Source: JBCBKU01 sp965267475 (GTDB lineage: Bacteria; Pseudomonadota; Alphaproteobacteria; Rhodobacterales; Rhodobacteraceae). From it: 64,000 nt of DNA. The stretch spans positions 1,922,001 through 1,986,000 of the forward strand of contig OZ254079.1 of NCBI GenBank assembly GCA_965267475.1, in the 5' to 3' direction. Below are positions 16,368-25,029 of this stretch, piece by piece. The position numbers and the translations under genes were made by a program. Under the pieces are notes generated by a model that was given only the letters and a program-made list of their open reading frames with translations, did not search any database and was not told the origin of the DNA. How positions within the stretch are numbered: the stretch's first letter is position 1; every line of letters starts with the position of its first letter.

Positions 16368-18085
16368 GCAGGATTCTCGCCTTCCCAGGCGTTCTCCAGG
16401 ATCCACTCTCGCCGTTCCTTAAAGGCAGGCTGATCCCAAAGCGCGCCGATTTCCTGCCGGTGCGCTTCGCAGGTTGCGTCCTGAAGGATCGCAAGGGTCG
16501 GATCGCGCAAGAGCGCGTCATAGATCGCCCTTGCTTCGCGGCGGATCCGCGTCAGATCGCTCGTCTGGTCGTCGGCGCGGTTCCGGACCCGCCAATACCG
16601 GTTGGACACTTGTTTTCCAGGGACCACGACATCGCCGCGCCCCATCTTGGCGATAAAGCTTTCAAGTGACCGCAACGGGAAATGGTCCAGAACGACATGC
16701 GCATAGGTGCCCCGGCAGTCGATGCCGTTGGCCTCGGCGTCGTCGAGCAGCGTTGCAAGAGGTCTTCCGCTGCCATCCAGCCAGGTCACCTCGTCCGGTC
16801 CTCCCAAAACGTCCGGGCGGTGATTGCGCACGCGCTCGACCCGGTCAGACAACCGTGTGATCGATTTGACGCCGCGCTGGGCCTTCCAGCGACCTGGACC
16901 TTCGGTCTGGTGGCCGGGGAACTGTTCGGTCACCCATCCGGGCTCAAAGCTCATTCGACCGTTTGATCCGTGATTAAGCTCGGTCATCGACAGCACGTCG
17001 AAGGGTCCGACTTTGGCGAAAAGATCGGAAAGCTTGCCCCGTCCTTCCCGAACGTTGATGAATTCGTCCACATCCATCGGTATGACGAAATCCGCCCGGC
17101 GAAACAGCTTCATATGATGCAATTGGCTCAGCGCCGTGGGCTGGAAATCGCTGCGCCCCATGGCGATGGCCGGGTTCACATGGTGGGTCAGGTGGCCAAG
17201 CTCTTCCAGCCGGTCAAGGATCCGGTCTGTGCCGTCGGTGCAGTCATTTGAGAAAACGACGAAATCTGTGACGCCGACCGCCTTGTGCCAGGCCAGCCAT
17301 TCCAGAATGAAGGGCCCTTCGTTGCGCATGCAGGTCGGCACAAGGATACGCGGATCCACCGGCGGCCAATCCGTCACCTCTGGTTCGGCAACAACCGTCG
17401 TCGCATCGCCCGAACGGCGATAGATCCGGACCGAGGATGGTTTTTTGGCTGGAAGCTCGACGAAGCCCTGTTCGGCCAGCCCAAGGTCAATCGCGGCAAT
17501 CCCTTCGTTGCCATAAACTTTCGGATGCACCTCAACGATCAGCAACCGTACGCCTGACAAGTCCGTTTCGTCGAAAAGGTCCAGTTCGGCCCCTTCGGTG
17601 TCGCACACCACGACAGTTGCGCGGGTTTCATCCAGAAGCTGGTCCAGCGACAGGGCCGGCACGTCTATGATCTTGTCATAGGGCCGGCTGTCCGGCTCCA
17701 TAGACGACGCCCAGAAATTCGGTCTGAGGTAAAACTCGACACTATCCAATGGATCCGCCGTGACCACAGCGTTTCTCAGATCCACAGGACCCACGTCGTT
17801 GATCCGATGGGTTTCCTGGATCACGTCGATCAGGGCGGGGTTCGCCTCGACCGCCGTGACGTGAGCCACGCCTTCGGACAAGGCGGCGACAGTCGAACAC
17901 AGCCCGATACCGGCCCCAAGCTCTAACACCCGGTCGCCTGGGCGCAGAAGCCGTGCAAGCGCTTCACACTCGCCACGTTCATAGCGATTGTTCCGTATGG
18001 GTTTCTCAATCTTGGGCGTGATCACGTCCTGAACGAACGGAATCTTCACCCCATAGATCTCGATAACCTCATCATAATCCAGCAT
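16364..18085 (-). CDS. FkbM-type methyltransferase fused to a family-2-like glycosyltransferase
   Basis: 573 residues with two domains. Residues about 45-220 form an FkbM-type SAM methyltransferase, with motif I VLELGAGIGLCS followed by VEANPALID. Residues about 245-500 match the group of glycosyltransferases that start with PTCMRNEGPFILEWLAWH and carry a DVD metal motif in PMDVDEFINV. It may build or modify an exopolysaccharide, O-antigen or glycolipid. It has no sugar-biosynthesis neighbours and stands alone between convergent and divergent genes. The fusion of a methyltransferase to a glycosyltransferase suggests that one protein caps a glycan, but this is inference. Confidence 0.82.
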   Translation of the reverse strand: MLDYDEVIEIYGVKIPFVQDVITPKIEKPIRNNRYERGECEALARLLRPGDRVLELGAGIGLCSTVAALSEGVAHVTAVEANPALIDVIQETHRINDVGPVDLRNAVVTADPLDSVEFYLRPNFWASSMEPDSRPYDKIIDVPALSLDQLLDETRATVVVCDTEGAELDLFDETDLSGVRLLIVEVHPKVYGNEGIAAIDLGLAEQGFVELPAKKPSSVRIYRRSGDATTVVAEPEVTDWPPVDPRILVPTCMRNEGPFILEWLAWHKAVGVTDFVVFSNDCTDGTDRILDRLEELGHLTHHVNPAIAMGRSDFQPTALSQLHHMKLFRRADFVIPMDVDEFINVREGRGKLSDLFAKVGPFDVLSMTELNHGSNGRMSFEPGWVTEQFPGHQTEGPGRWKAQRGVKSITRLSDRVERVRNHRPDVLGGPDEVTWLDGSGRPLATLLDDAEANGIDCRGTYAHVVLDHFPLRSLESFIAKMGRGDVVVPGKQVSNRYWRVRNRADDQTSDLTRIRREARAIYDALLRDPTLAILQDATCEAHRQEIGALWDQPAFKERREWILENAWEGENPA

Positions 18086-18234
18086 CGTGTTGCTCGAAGC
18101 CTGCTGCGTCCTGACGTAAGTCTACAATCTCCGGTTTAATTTGTTCTGAACCTTTCAGAAGCCGGCGCAGCGACGGGTTGCCAATGGCGCGGGCCTTCGC
18201 TCTAGTGCGGGGACCGGTCGGACAGAGGGGCAGT

Positions 18235-18843
18235 ATGGCACGGCTTTTGATCTATTATGCGCATCCCGGACAGCGGTATTCCCATGTAAACAAAGTCATG
18301 GCCGATCGGGCGCAGGCCGTCGAAGGGATCACATTTGTTGATCTTTACGCCGAATACCCCCGTCACAATATACTGGTCGACCGCGAACAAGAGCGGTTGC
18401 TGGCCCATGATGTCATCCTGTTTCAGCATCCGCTGTTCTGGTACTCCACCCCGTCCCTTATCAAAGAATGGCAGGATCTGGTCCTGGAACACGGGTTTGC
18501 CTATGGCGATGGGGGCACGAGGCTCGCGGGGAAGACCATGATGCTGGCCGTCACCGCGGCTGGCCCTGAAGAGGCTTATCGCCCGGAAGGCTATCAGCAT
18601 TTCAACCTGCGCACGTTTCTGAGCCCTCTGGAACAGACCGCACGCCTTTGCAAGATGAGCTTCCCAGCCCCTTACGTCCTGCACGGTGCCCTGAAGGCAC
18701 CGGGCGAGGGCAAGGTCGAACCCCATGCGGCGGGCTACGTGAAGCTGGTCGAGGCGATCCGCGACGACCGATATGACTTTATCGGTGCCGCAGACCGAGA
18801 GATCATCACCTATGACACGTTGCCCATCACGGCAGAGGTGTAA
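18235..18843 (+). CDS. KefF-like NAD(P)H oxidoreductase
   Basis: 202 residues, flavodoxin-like quinone reductase family. YYAHPGQRYSHVN near the start, FQHPLFWYSTPSLIKEWQDLVLEHGFAYG in the middle and a KTMM...TAAG segment are hallmarks of KefF/KefG proteins. The ATG at 18235 is preferred over an upstream frame start at 18178 because GAGGGG is placed correctly and the family begins here. It lies 3 nt before the Kef-type antiporter gene, the standard pairing in which this subunit activates the potassium/proton exchanger after electrophile stress. Confidence 0.87.
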   Translation: MARLLIYYAHPGQRYSHVNKVMADRAQAVEGITFVDLYAEYPRHNILVDREQERLLAHDVILFQHPLFWYSTPSLIKEWQDLVLEHGFAYGDGGTRLAGKTMMLAVTAAGPEEAYRPEGYQHFNLRTFLSPLEQTARLCKMSFPAPYVLHGALKAPGEGKVEPHAAGYVKLVEAIRDDRYDFIGAADREIITYDTLPITAEV

Positions 18844-18846
18844 CCC

Positions 18847-20841
18847 ATGACCGATTTCCTGCTTCTTTCGTTCGTCTTTCTGATCGCCGGGGTCTGTGCG
18901 GTTCCGATAGCCTCGAAACTCGGGCTGGGATCGGTTTTGGGATACTTGATCGCCGGCATTGTGATTTCACCGATCCTCGCCGCGCTCAACGTCGATGTGA
19001 TATCGATCCAGCATTTCGCCGAGTTCGGCGTGGTGATGATGCTGTTTCTTGTTGGGCTTGAGCTTGAGCCGCGCCTTTTATGGGAAATGCGGGCCAGATT
19101 GCTGGGCCTTGGCGGGCTCCAGGTTGGTCTTACCGGGCTTGCCGTTGCGGGGATCTGCCTGTTGTTCGGATTGCCTTGGACGATTGCCTTGGCTGTCGGC
19201 ATGGTTTTTGCGTTAAGTTCGACGGCTATCGTTCTGCAAACGTTGAATGAAAAGGGTTTGATGAAGTCCGATGGCGGGCAGGGGAGCTTCTCGGTCCTGC
19301 TGTTCCAGGATATTGCTGTGATCCCGATGCTGGCCTTGCTGCCGCTTCTGGCGATGCCCGATTTGATGGAAAGCTTCGCCTCTGACGCGGCGCACAGTGC
19401 CGGCGACGGTCACGGTGCGGATGCCGCCCATGGGGATGACGGCCACGGGGACGAACACGGCGACGATCATGGGGGCGACCACGGCAGTTCCATGAGCCTT
19501 GTTGACGGGCTGCCCGGCTGGGGTCAGGCCCTCGTCACCCTGGGTGCGATTGCCTTCGTGATCGGGGGCGGGGCGCTTTTGACCCGGCCCTTGTTCAACT
19601 TCATCGCGGTTGCCCGGCTGCGCGAACTGTTCACGGCGACAGCCTTGATGATGGTCATCGGCATCGCGCTTCTTATGACGCTTGTCGGGCTCTCGCCTGC
19701 TTTGGGAACCTTTCTTGCGGGCGTCGTGCTTGCCAATTCCGAATACCGGCACGAGCTCGAATCCGACATCGACCCGTTCCGCGGACTGCTTCTTGGACTG
19801 TTCTTTATGACCGTCGGTGCAAGCATTGATTTCGGGCTGCTGTTCGGGAACTTCCTGCCGATCGTCGGCCTGACCCTTGGTCTGATGGCCCTAAAGGCCG
19901 GGATCATTTTCGGTCTGGCCACGATCTTCGGGATCAACGGGGCGGATCGCTGGCTCATGTCGCTCGGACTGGCGCAGGCGGGTGAGTTCGGGTTCGTGCT
20001 GCTGTCTTTCACGGTCGCGAACCAGGTGGTGCCGCCGTCACTGTCTGACCAGCTTTTGTTGATCGTCGCTCTTTCGATGTTGCTGACGCCCTTGTTGTTC
20101 ATCTTCTATGAACGGGTCATCGTGCCGCGCTTTGCCGAGGAACAGTCGCGCGAGGCGGATGAAATCGACGATGAATCCAAAATCATCATCGCCGGGCATG
20201 GGCGTTTCGGCGGCATTGTGAACCGGATTCTGCGCATGTCGGGATATGAACCCGTGGTGCTCGATTATTCGGCGCAACAACTGAACATGTTGCGGACATT
20301 CGGCTTCAAGGCCTTCTACGGCGATGCGACGCGTCCTGACCTGCTGCACGCGGCAGGGATCGAAGAGGCAAAGCTGTTCGTGGTCGCCATCGATGGCCGC
20401 GATCAGGCGACCGCCTTGGTGGAATACGTCACCAAGAACCACCCGCATGTGTACACGATCGCTCGGGCCCGCGACAGAAATCACGTCTATGAGCTTTACG
20501 CTGCGGGCTGCCGGGACATCATTCGGGAAACCTTCGATGGGGGCGTGCGAATGGGGCGTTCAGCGCTCGAAGTGCTCGGCGTCCATCCCTACGACGCGCA
20601 CCGTCAGGCACAAGAGTTTGAGGCCCGCGACCGTCGTGCCATCGCGCAATTGGCCGAAGTCTATGACGCGGACATTCCGATGCAGGAAAACGAAGCTTAT
20701 ATCGCACGCGCCAAGGAACTCATGGCCGAGCAGGAAGCCGAGCTTCTGGGGCAGGCAACGGCATTCGGTCAGCGGGCCGACCGGGGCTGGACACCGCCGA
20801 CCCTGAAGGATGTGAAGGCCGAGGAAGAAAGTGCGGACTGA
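18847..20841 (+). CDS. Kef-type monovalent cation:proton antiporter (CPA2) with RCK domain and His-rich loop
   Basis: 664 residues. About 12 membrane helices (residues 5-430) form the CPA2 exchanger, followed by a TrkA-N/RCK nucleotide-binding domain starting near residue 443 (IIIAGHGRFG). It should expel potassium in exchange for protons to acidify the cytoplasm under electrophile stress, gated by its KefF-like partner. Between helices, residues about 179-215 form a loop very rich in His, Asp and Gly, with seven His residues. This could bind metal and is not part of the core Kef fold. Confidence 0.88.
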   Translation: MTDFLLLSFVFLIAGVCAVPIASKLGLGSVLGYLIAGIVISPILAALNVDVISIQHFAEFGVVMMLFLVGLELEPRLLWEMRARLLGLGGLQVGLTGLAVAGICLLFGLPWTIALAVGMVFALSSTAIVLQTLNEKGLMKSDGGQGSFSVLLFQDIAVIPMLALLPLLAMPDLMESFASDAAHSAGDGHGADAAHGDDGHGDEHGDDHGGDHGSSMSLVDGLPGWGQALVTLGAIAFVIGGGALLTRPLFNFIAVARLRELFTATALMMVIGIALLMTLVGLSPALGTFLAGVVLANSEYRHELESDIDPFRGLLLGLFFMTVGASIDFGLLFGNFLPIVGLTLGLMALKAGIIFGLATIFGINGADRWLMSLGLAQAGEFGFVLLSFTVANQVVPPSLSDQLLLIVALSMLLTPLLFIFYERVIVPRFAEEQSREADEIDDESKIIIAGHGRFGGIVNRILRMSGYEPVVLDYSAQQLNMLRTFGFKAFYGDATRPDLLHAAGIEEAKLFVVAIDGRDQATALVEYVTKNHPHVYTIARARDRNHVYELYAAGCRDIIRETFDGGVRMGRSALEVLGVHPYDAHRQAQEFEARDRRAIAQLAEVYDADIPMQENEAYIARAKELMAEQEAELLGQATAFGQRADRGWTPPTLKDVKAEEESAD

Positions 20842-20882
20842 TCGGATCCGGTTGTAACCTCAGGTTCAGCGTTTTTTGGACA

Positions 20883-21701
20883 CTAGGGGCCAGCAGGCGG
20901 CACTGCCCGCTGATAGAGATGCCACGTCGTGTGGCCCAAAATCGGCAAGGTGAAGATCAGTCCCAGGAACGCAGGGGCCAACGACACCAGCATCGTGACC
21001 GAAATGATCGCCGCCCAGGTCAGCATGACCACCGGGTTTTCCGTTACAACCCGCACGGACGCAATCATGGCCGAGACGAAATTGGTCTCTCGGTCGAGCA
21101 ACATGGGCATGGCAATAACCGTGACCGTGAACAACACTGCTGACAGGGCAGCGCCCACGAGCGTGCCGACGGCAAGGAAGGTCCATCCGGCTGGCGTGAA
21201 GAAAACGGCATGCATGAATCCGTCGAAGTCGGAGAATGAGGCGCGTTGCAGAATCAACGCCAGCCAAAGCCGAACCTGGTACATCCACACCCAGAAAACG
21301 AACAAGGTAACAAAGGCCATCCAGCCCATCTCGCGTTTGCGTTGATGCGCCATGACAGTCAGTATGTCTGACCAGCCGAACGTTTCGCCCGCCTGCAAAC
21401 GGCGCGACATTTCATAGAGCCCAGCGGCCGCAAATGGGGCGATCAGCGGGAAGCCAACTGCGGCCGGAATGATCATCCAGATCTTCCCAAGCCAGACGAG
21501 GCACCACACAAACAGTATTCCGAAAACTGCATAGAAAAGCCCGAAGAAACCGCTCATCACGGGACGAGCGAGAAAGTCAGAGATGCCGGCCTTCAATGAT
21601 AACCGAACGTCGCGGGCGGTTACCTTGTTGACCTTTGGAATGGCCTGTTGTTGCGGCGTCAGATTGTTCGGCGGGGGGGCACCCGCAATCCTTGATGCCA
21701 T
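20883..21701 (-). CDS. DUF2189 family integral membrane protein
   Basis: 272 residues with about six membrane helices, a QRKREMGWMAFV motif and a C-terminal LGHTTWHLYQRAV segment. All are typical of the DUF2189 family common in Rhodobacterales. The family function is unknown. The start at 21701 follows a strong GGGAGG ribosome site. It converges with the antiporter gene. The 41-nt gap has a short T-run but only a weak stem, so a terminator is not firmly supported. Confidence 0.82.
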   Translation of the reverse strand: MASRIAGAPPPNNLTPQQQAIPKVNKVTARDVRLSLKAGISDFLARPVMSGFFGLFYAVFGILFVWCLVWLGKIWMIIPAAVGFPLIAPFAAAGLYEMSRRLQAGETFGWSDILTVMAHQRKREMGWMAFVTLFVFWVWMYQVRLWLALILQRASFSDFDGFMHAVFFTPAGWTFLAVGTLVGAALSAVLFTVTVIAMPMLLDRETNFVSAMIASVRVVTENPVVMLTWAAIISVTMLVSLAPAFLGLIFTLPILGHTTWHLYQRAVPPAGP

Positions 21702-21911
21702 GGCGGTGCCCTCCCAATGCTTGTCACCGTGCAAATCGGTTTTCCGGGCAGGTGAAGGCGAAGACCCAAAGACACACACGTTTCTTGGAAGCCAATTCTG
21801 CATGACATCGTGCGCGCGAACAAGATGCGCGCGAGTGCCGTCTGTTTAAGACGGCCAACAAACCGAGTTGGCGTCACCTTACCGCTAAACCGCAATGCTC
21901 CTTGCTATTAT

Positions 21912-21943
21912 TTAGCGAATCAGTTAATTAACAAATGAGCTAA
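21912..21943. promoter_or_regulatory. 32-bp dyad, candidate ArsR-family operator
   Basis: The pattern TTAGC-N6-GTTAATTAAC-N6-GCTAA is an exact inverted repeat in its arms and centre. It lies in AT-rich DNA immediately upstream of the ArsR-type gene, ending 3 nt before its first possible start. ArsR proteins bind such AT-rich dyads as dimers and repress their own operon. The site's identity is inferred from symmetry and position. Confidence 0.6.
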
Positions 21944-21946
21944 TTA

Positions 21947-22288
21947 TTGAGAGTTTTCGACTTGTCCTTCTTGCCTGGCCTATTTGGATCGCTCAGCGAT
22001 CCCACACGGTTCGCTATCGTCGAACGTCTTCTGAAAGAGGGCGAGTTGAACGCAGGAACGCTCCAAGACGGCTTCGATATCTCTGCTCCGGCGATCTCGC
22101 GTCACCTGAACGTTTTGACCAAGGCGGGGGTCTTGAACCGGCGCACGGCCGGGCAACAGCGCCTTTACTCGGTCCGTCCGCAATCGATCGAGGCGATCTG
22201 CGCCTGGACCATGAGCCATCGCGACTTCTGGCAGACATCGCTCGACCGTCTCGAAAAAGCCCTTCTTAAAGAAATGGAAAAGAAATGA
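21947..22288 (+). CDS. ArsR-family winged-helix regulator
   Basis: 113 residues. LSDPTRFAIVERLL and the recognition helix region SAPAISRHLNVLTKAGVL are typical of ArsR regulators that sit next to SRPBCC proteins. No metal-binding Cys pairs are seen, so it probably does not sense arsenic or heavy metals. No ATG is available. The start is read as TTG at 21947, or possibly TTG at 21962 or 21971. None has a good ribosome site, and the proposed operator abuts the first. It overlaps the SRPBCC gene by 4 nt. Confidence 0.8.
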   Translation: MRVFDLSFLPGLFGSLSDPTRFAIVERLLKEGELNAGTLQDGFDISAPAISRHLNVLTKAGVLNRRTAGQQRLYSVRPQSIEAICAWTMSHRDFWQTSLDRLEKALLKEMEKK

Positions 22289-22722
22289 CCGCCGTCATCA
22301 TGGAACGCGTCTTTCCGGCGCCCGTCGAAACCGTCTTCGCCTTCATCACCAAGCCCGAGAACATCGTGAAATGGTGGGGGCCCGAGGGGATGACCTGTCC
22401 GGACGAAGACCTGGATTTTTCCGAGGTCGGGCGCCGCTGGTACTCGGTCATGATGAATGCCCAAGGGCAACGGTTCAAAGTGTCGGGCGAGGTCAAGGAG
22501 GTCAAAGCGCCAAACCTCGTCGCCTTTACCTGGGGTTGGCACGACGACACGGATGCGCGCGGCCATGAAAGCCATGTGACCCTTGAAGTGACTGACGCGG
22601 GTGCCGGGAAGACCCGGCTGACCATGACCCACGAAGATCTTCCGGACGCCGAGAGCCGCGAAAGCCACACCATGGGCTGGACGTCGACCTTCGTGAAACT
22701 TGAACGGGCCTTTGGCCAATAA
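22285..22722 (+). CDS. SRPBCC/AHSA1-domain protein
   Basis: 145 residues of the AHSA1/CalC START-like fold: ERVFPAPVETVFAFITKPENIVKWWGP at the start, LTMTHEDLP near the end and the usual GW(T)xxxxKLE tail. These proteins bind small hydrophobic ligands. The exact role is unknown. ATGA overlap with the ArsR gene is the common arrangement of this pair in bacteria. Confidence 0.85.
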   Translation: MTAVIMERVFPAPVETVFAFITKPENIVKWWGPEGMTCPDEDLDFSEVGRRWYSVMMNAQGQRFKVSGEVKEVKAPNLVAFTWGWHDDTDARGHESHVTLEVTDAGAGKTRLTMTHEDLPDAESRESHTMGWTSTFVKLERAFGQ

Positions 22723-22733
22723 GGAGACATCAG

Positions 22734-23438
22734 ATGCCGATGAACGCTGTCGTAGATCAGGAAAGCTGGGTGGCTGCCCGCCGGGCCTTTATGGTCAAAG
22801 AGAAAGAGTTTCAGCGCGCCCGCGATGCGCTGTCTGAGGAACGCCGCGCCTTGCCCTGGATGAAGATCGACAAGGATTACCGCTTTCAGGGCGAAAACGG
22901 AGAGGTTTCGCTGGACGATCTGTTTGAAGGCCGCAGCCAATTGATCGTCTGGCATTTCATGTATGGCGCCGACTGGGAGGCCGGATGCAAATCCTGCTCT
23001 TTCTGGGCCGACAGTTATGACCGGGGCGTGGTTCATCTGAATGCGCGCGATGTCAGCCTCGCGGTGGTGTCAACCGCGCCGATTGAGACGCTCGCCGCTT
23101 TCAAAGCGCGTATGGGCTGGTCGTTCAATTGGGTGTCGGCCGGGGACAACGGATTCAATCAGGACTTCGCGGTCACATTCAGTGAGGATGAGGTTTCGGC
23201 CAGGGCGCCGCTTTACAATTTCGGAACGCTGCCCGCTTTCGTCGATGAATTGCCGGGTATGAGCGCCTTCATCAAAGACGATGGCGGTGGCATCTATCGC
23301 ACCTATTCCACCTATGCGCGCGGGCTGGATCCGATCAATTCGGTCTACCAGCAACTCGATCTCGTCCCCAAGGGTCGCGACGAGGGCGGCAAAGGCATGG
23401 CCTGGCTGCGCCGCCGCGACGAATACGAAACCGCCTAA
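22734..23438 (+). CDS. DUF899 family thioredoxin-like protein
   Basis: 234 residues. The family features are a helical N-terminus (ESWVAARRAFMVKEKEF), LPWMKIDKDYRF, the block LIVWHFMYGADWEAGCKSCSFWAD containing two Cys residues, and the later STYARGLDP. DUF899 proteins have a thioredoxin-like fold, but no fixed reaction is known. It lies 11 nt after the SRPBCC gene with an AAGGAGA ribosome site, in a four-gene set with ArsR and YCII that recurs in proteobacteria. Confidence 0.85.
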   Translation: MPMNAVVDQESWVAARRAFMVKEKEFQRARDALSEERRALPWMKIDKDYRFQGENGEVSLDDLFEGRSQLIVWHFMYGADWEAGCKSCSFWADSYDRGVVHLNARDVSLAVVSTAPIETLAAFKARMGWSFNWVSAGDNGFNQDFAVTFSEDEVSARAPLYNFGTLPAFVDELPGMSAFIKDDGGGIYRTYSTYARGLDPINSVYQQLDLVPKGRDEGGKGMAWLRRRDEYETA

Positions 23439-23465
23439 ACCAACCGCAGAAGAGGAGACTGCCCA

Positions 23466-23780
23466 ATGCCCAAATATGTTTTCGCCTATCACGGCGGCAA
23501 AAAGCCGGAAAGCCAGGCCGAAGGGGAAAAGGTCATGGCCGAATGGGGCGCATGGTTCGAAACACTTGGATCCGCCATCGTCGATCCCGGCAACCCCGTG
23601 GGCCAGTCGATGACCGTGTCTTCGTCGGGTGTCAGCGCGGATGGTGGAGCCAACCCGCTTTCGGGCTATACACTGGTCAATGCCGACAGTCTGGATGCGG
23701 CGACTGAGATGGCCAAGGGATGCCCCATGGTCAAAGACGGCTCGGGCCAAGTTGAAGTGGCCGAGGCCATGGAAATGTAA
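23466..23780 (+). CDS. YCII-related (DGPF) domain protein
   Basis: 104 residues, a dimeric alpha-beta barrel family. It starts PKYVFAYHGG, has EWGAWFETLGSAIVDPG in the middle and ends GSGQVEVAEAMEM, all typical. Members are often found next to SRPBCC and sigma-factor genes. Function is not established. A good AGAGGAGA ribosome site lies upstream, and it is in the same run as the preceding three genes. Confidence 0.83.
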   Translation: MPKYVFAYHGGKKPESQAEGEKVMAEWGAWFETLGSAIVDPGNPVGQSMTVSSSGVSADGGANPLSGYTLVNADSLDAATEMAKGCPMVKDGSGQVEVAEAMEM

Positions 23781-23835
23781 TTGCCTGGCAGGTGTTCTCG
23801 CGGCAGTCTTTCCCAAAAGACGGGAGGATTGCACC

Positions 23836-25029
23836 ATGGACGCCCAAAATACGATCCGCGCCCGGCGGCATAAACTGTGGCTGGGCGCCGATGCCGGCGA
23901 TCCGGACGCTTTCAAGGCTCTGGTGACCCAGACCACCGACCTTGCCGACTGGCCCTTCGCGGATGCGGTCGAGCAAAACGTGTTGCTCTATTCCGGCGCC
24001 AAGGTCGCCGAAGCCGCTGCCGATTCTGAGGCCCGGTTGGAATTGATGGCCGAATGGGCCGAAGTCTTCGCAATCGGTCCGGGCGTCATTGCGATCAAAG
24101 GCGGCATTGAGGATCACGCTGTTCTGGACCACGCGACCGAGGTGTTCGAAGCGTTGATCGACGCCGAGCGCGAAACCGGCGCAGGGGGCGGTGACCATTT
24201 TGCCAAGCCCGGCGCCAATGACCGGGTTTGGAATTCTGCCGAAAAGCACTGTGTGGCTGATCCTGAAAACTTCGCAGCCTATTTTGCCGCAGATGGGATT
24301 GCGCTGGCCTCGCAAGCCTGGCTTGGGCCGGGCTATCAGGTGACGGCCCAGGTCAATCGGGTGAACCCCGGTGGCGCGGCGCAAACGCCCCACCGCGACT
24401 ACCACCTTGGTTTCATGGACGCGGATCGGCTTGCGGGTTTTCCGGCCCATGTTCATGGGCTTTCACCGCAACTGACATTGCAAGGCGCCATCGCCCATTG
24501 CGACATGCCTCTGGAAAGCGGCCCGACGCTGCTTTTGCCCTATTCGCAGCAGATGTTCGAAGGCTATCTTGCCTTTGGCCGTCCCGAGTTTCAGGCGATC
24601 TTTGCCCAACATCATGCGCAGGTGCCGCTGGAAAAGGGCGATATCGTCTTTTTCAATCCGGCGGTGATGCATGGGGCAGGTAACAATGTCTCAACGACTA
24701 TCCAGCGCTTGGCCAACCTCTTGCAGGTCGGCTCGCCCCTGGGACGTTCGATCGAGGCGGTGGACAGGGCCCGCATGGTCCGCGCGCTTTATCCTGTGCT
24801 CGCCAAGGCCAAAGCCGACGGCACCCTGACGGATCGCCAGATCGCCAACGCAGTGGCGGCCGCCGCTGAAGGTTATGCCTTTCCAACCAACCTCGATACA
24901 GACCCGCCGGTCGGTGGTCTGAACCCGCTGACCCAGGCCGAGATCGTGTTGGCAGCGCTAGGGTCCGGCGCCCCGACAGGGGTACTCACGGAAGAAATCA
25001 CCGCCTGGACGTCTCGTCGGAGACCCTAA
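23836..25029 (+). CDS. Phytanoyl-CoA dioxygenase (PhyH)-like protein
   Basis: 397 residues. The Fe(II)/2-oxoglutarate facial triad can be read as HRD (in TPHRDYHLGF) with a later His in FFNPAVMHGAGNN, and an Arg follows in TIQRLANL. This family hydroxylates varied small molecules. The substrate is unknown. The ATG at 23836 is preceded by GGGAGG. The frame is open further upstream but overlaps the YCII gene. The stop overlaps that of the convergent dehydrogenase gene by 4 nt. Confidence 0.82.
   Translation: MDAQNTIRARRHKLWLGADAGDPDAFKALVTQTTDLADWPFADAVEQNVLLYSGAKVAEAAADSEARLELMAEWAEVFAIGPGVIAIKGGIEDHAVLDHATEVFEALIDAERETGAGGGDHFAKPGANDRVWNSAEKHCVADPENFAAYFAADGIALASQAWLGPGYQVTAQVNRVNPGGAAQTPHRDYHLGFMDADRLAGFPAHVHGLSPQLTLQGAIAHCDMPLESGPTLLLPYSQQMFEGYLAFGRPEFQAIFAQHHAQVPLEKGDIVFFNPAVMHGAGNNVSTTIQRLANLLQVGSPLGRSIEAVDRARMVRALYPVLAKAKADGTLTDRQIANAVAAAAEGYAFPTNLDTDPPVGGLNPLTQAEIVLAALGSGAPTGVLTEEITAWTSRRRP

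Noticed and set aside
20842..20882. Terminator between the Kef-type and DUF2189 genes
   Set aside because: A T-run is present, but the preceding inverted repeat is only 4-5 bp with almost no loop, too weak to call.
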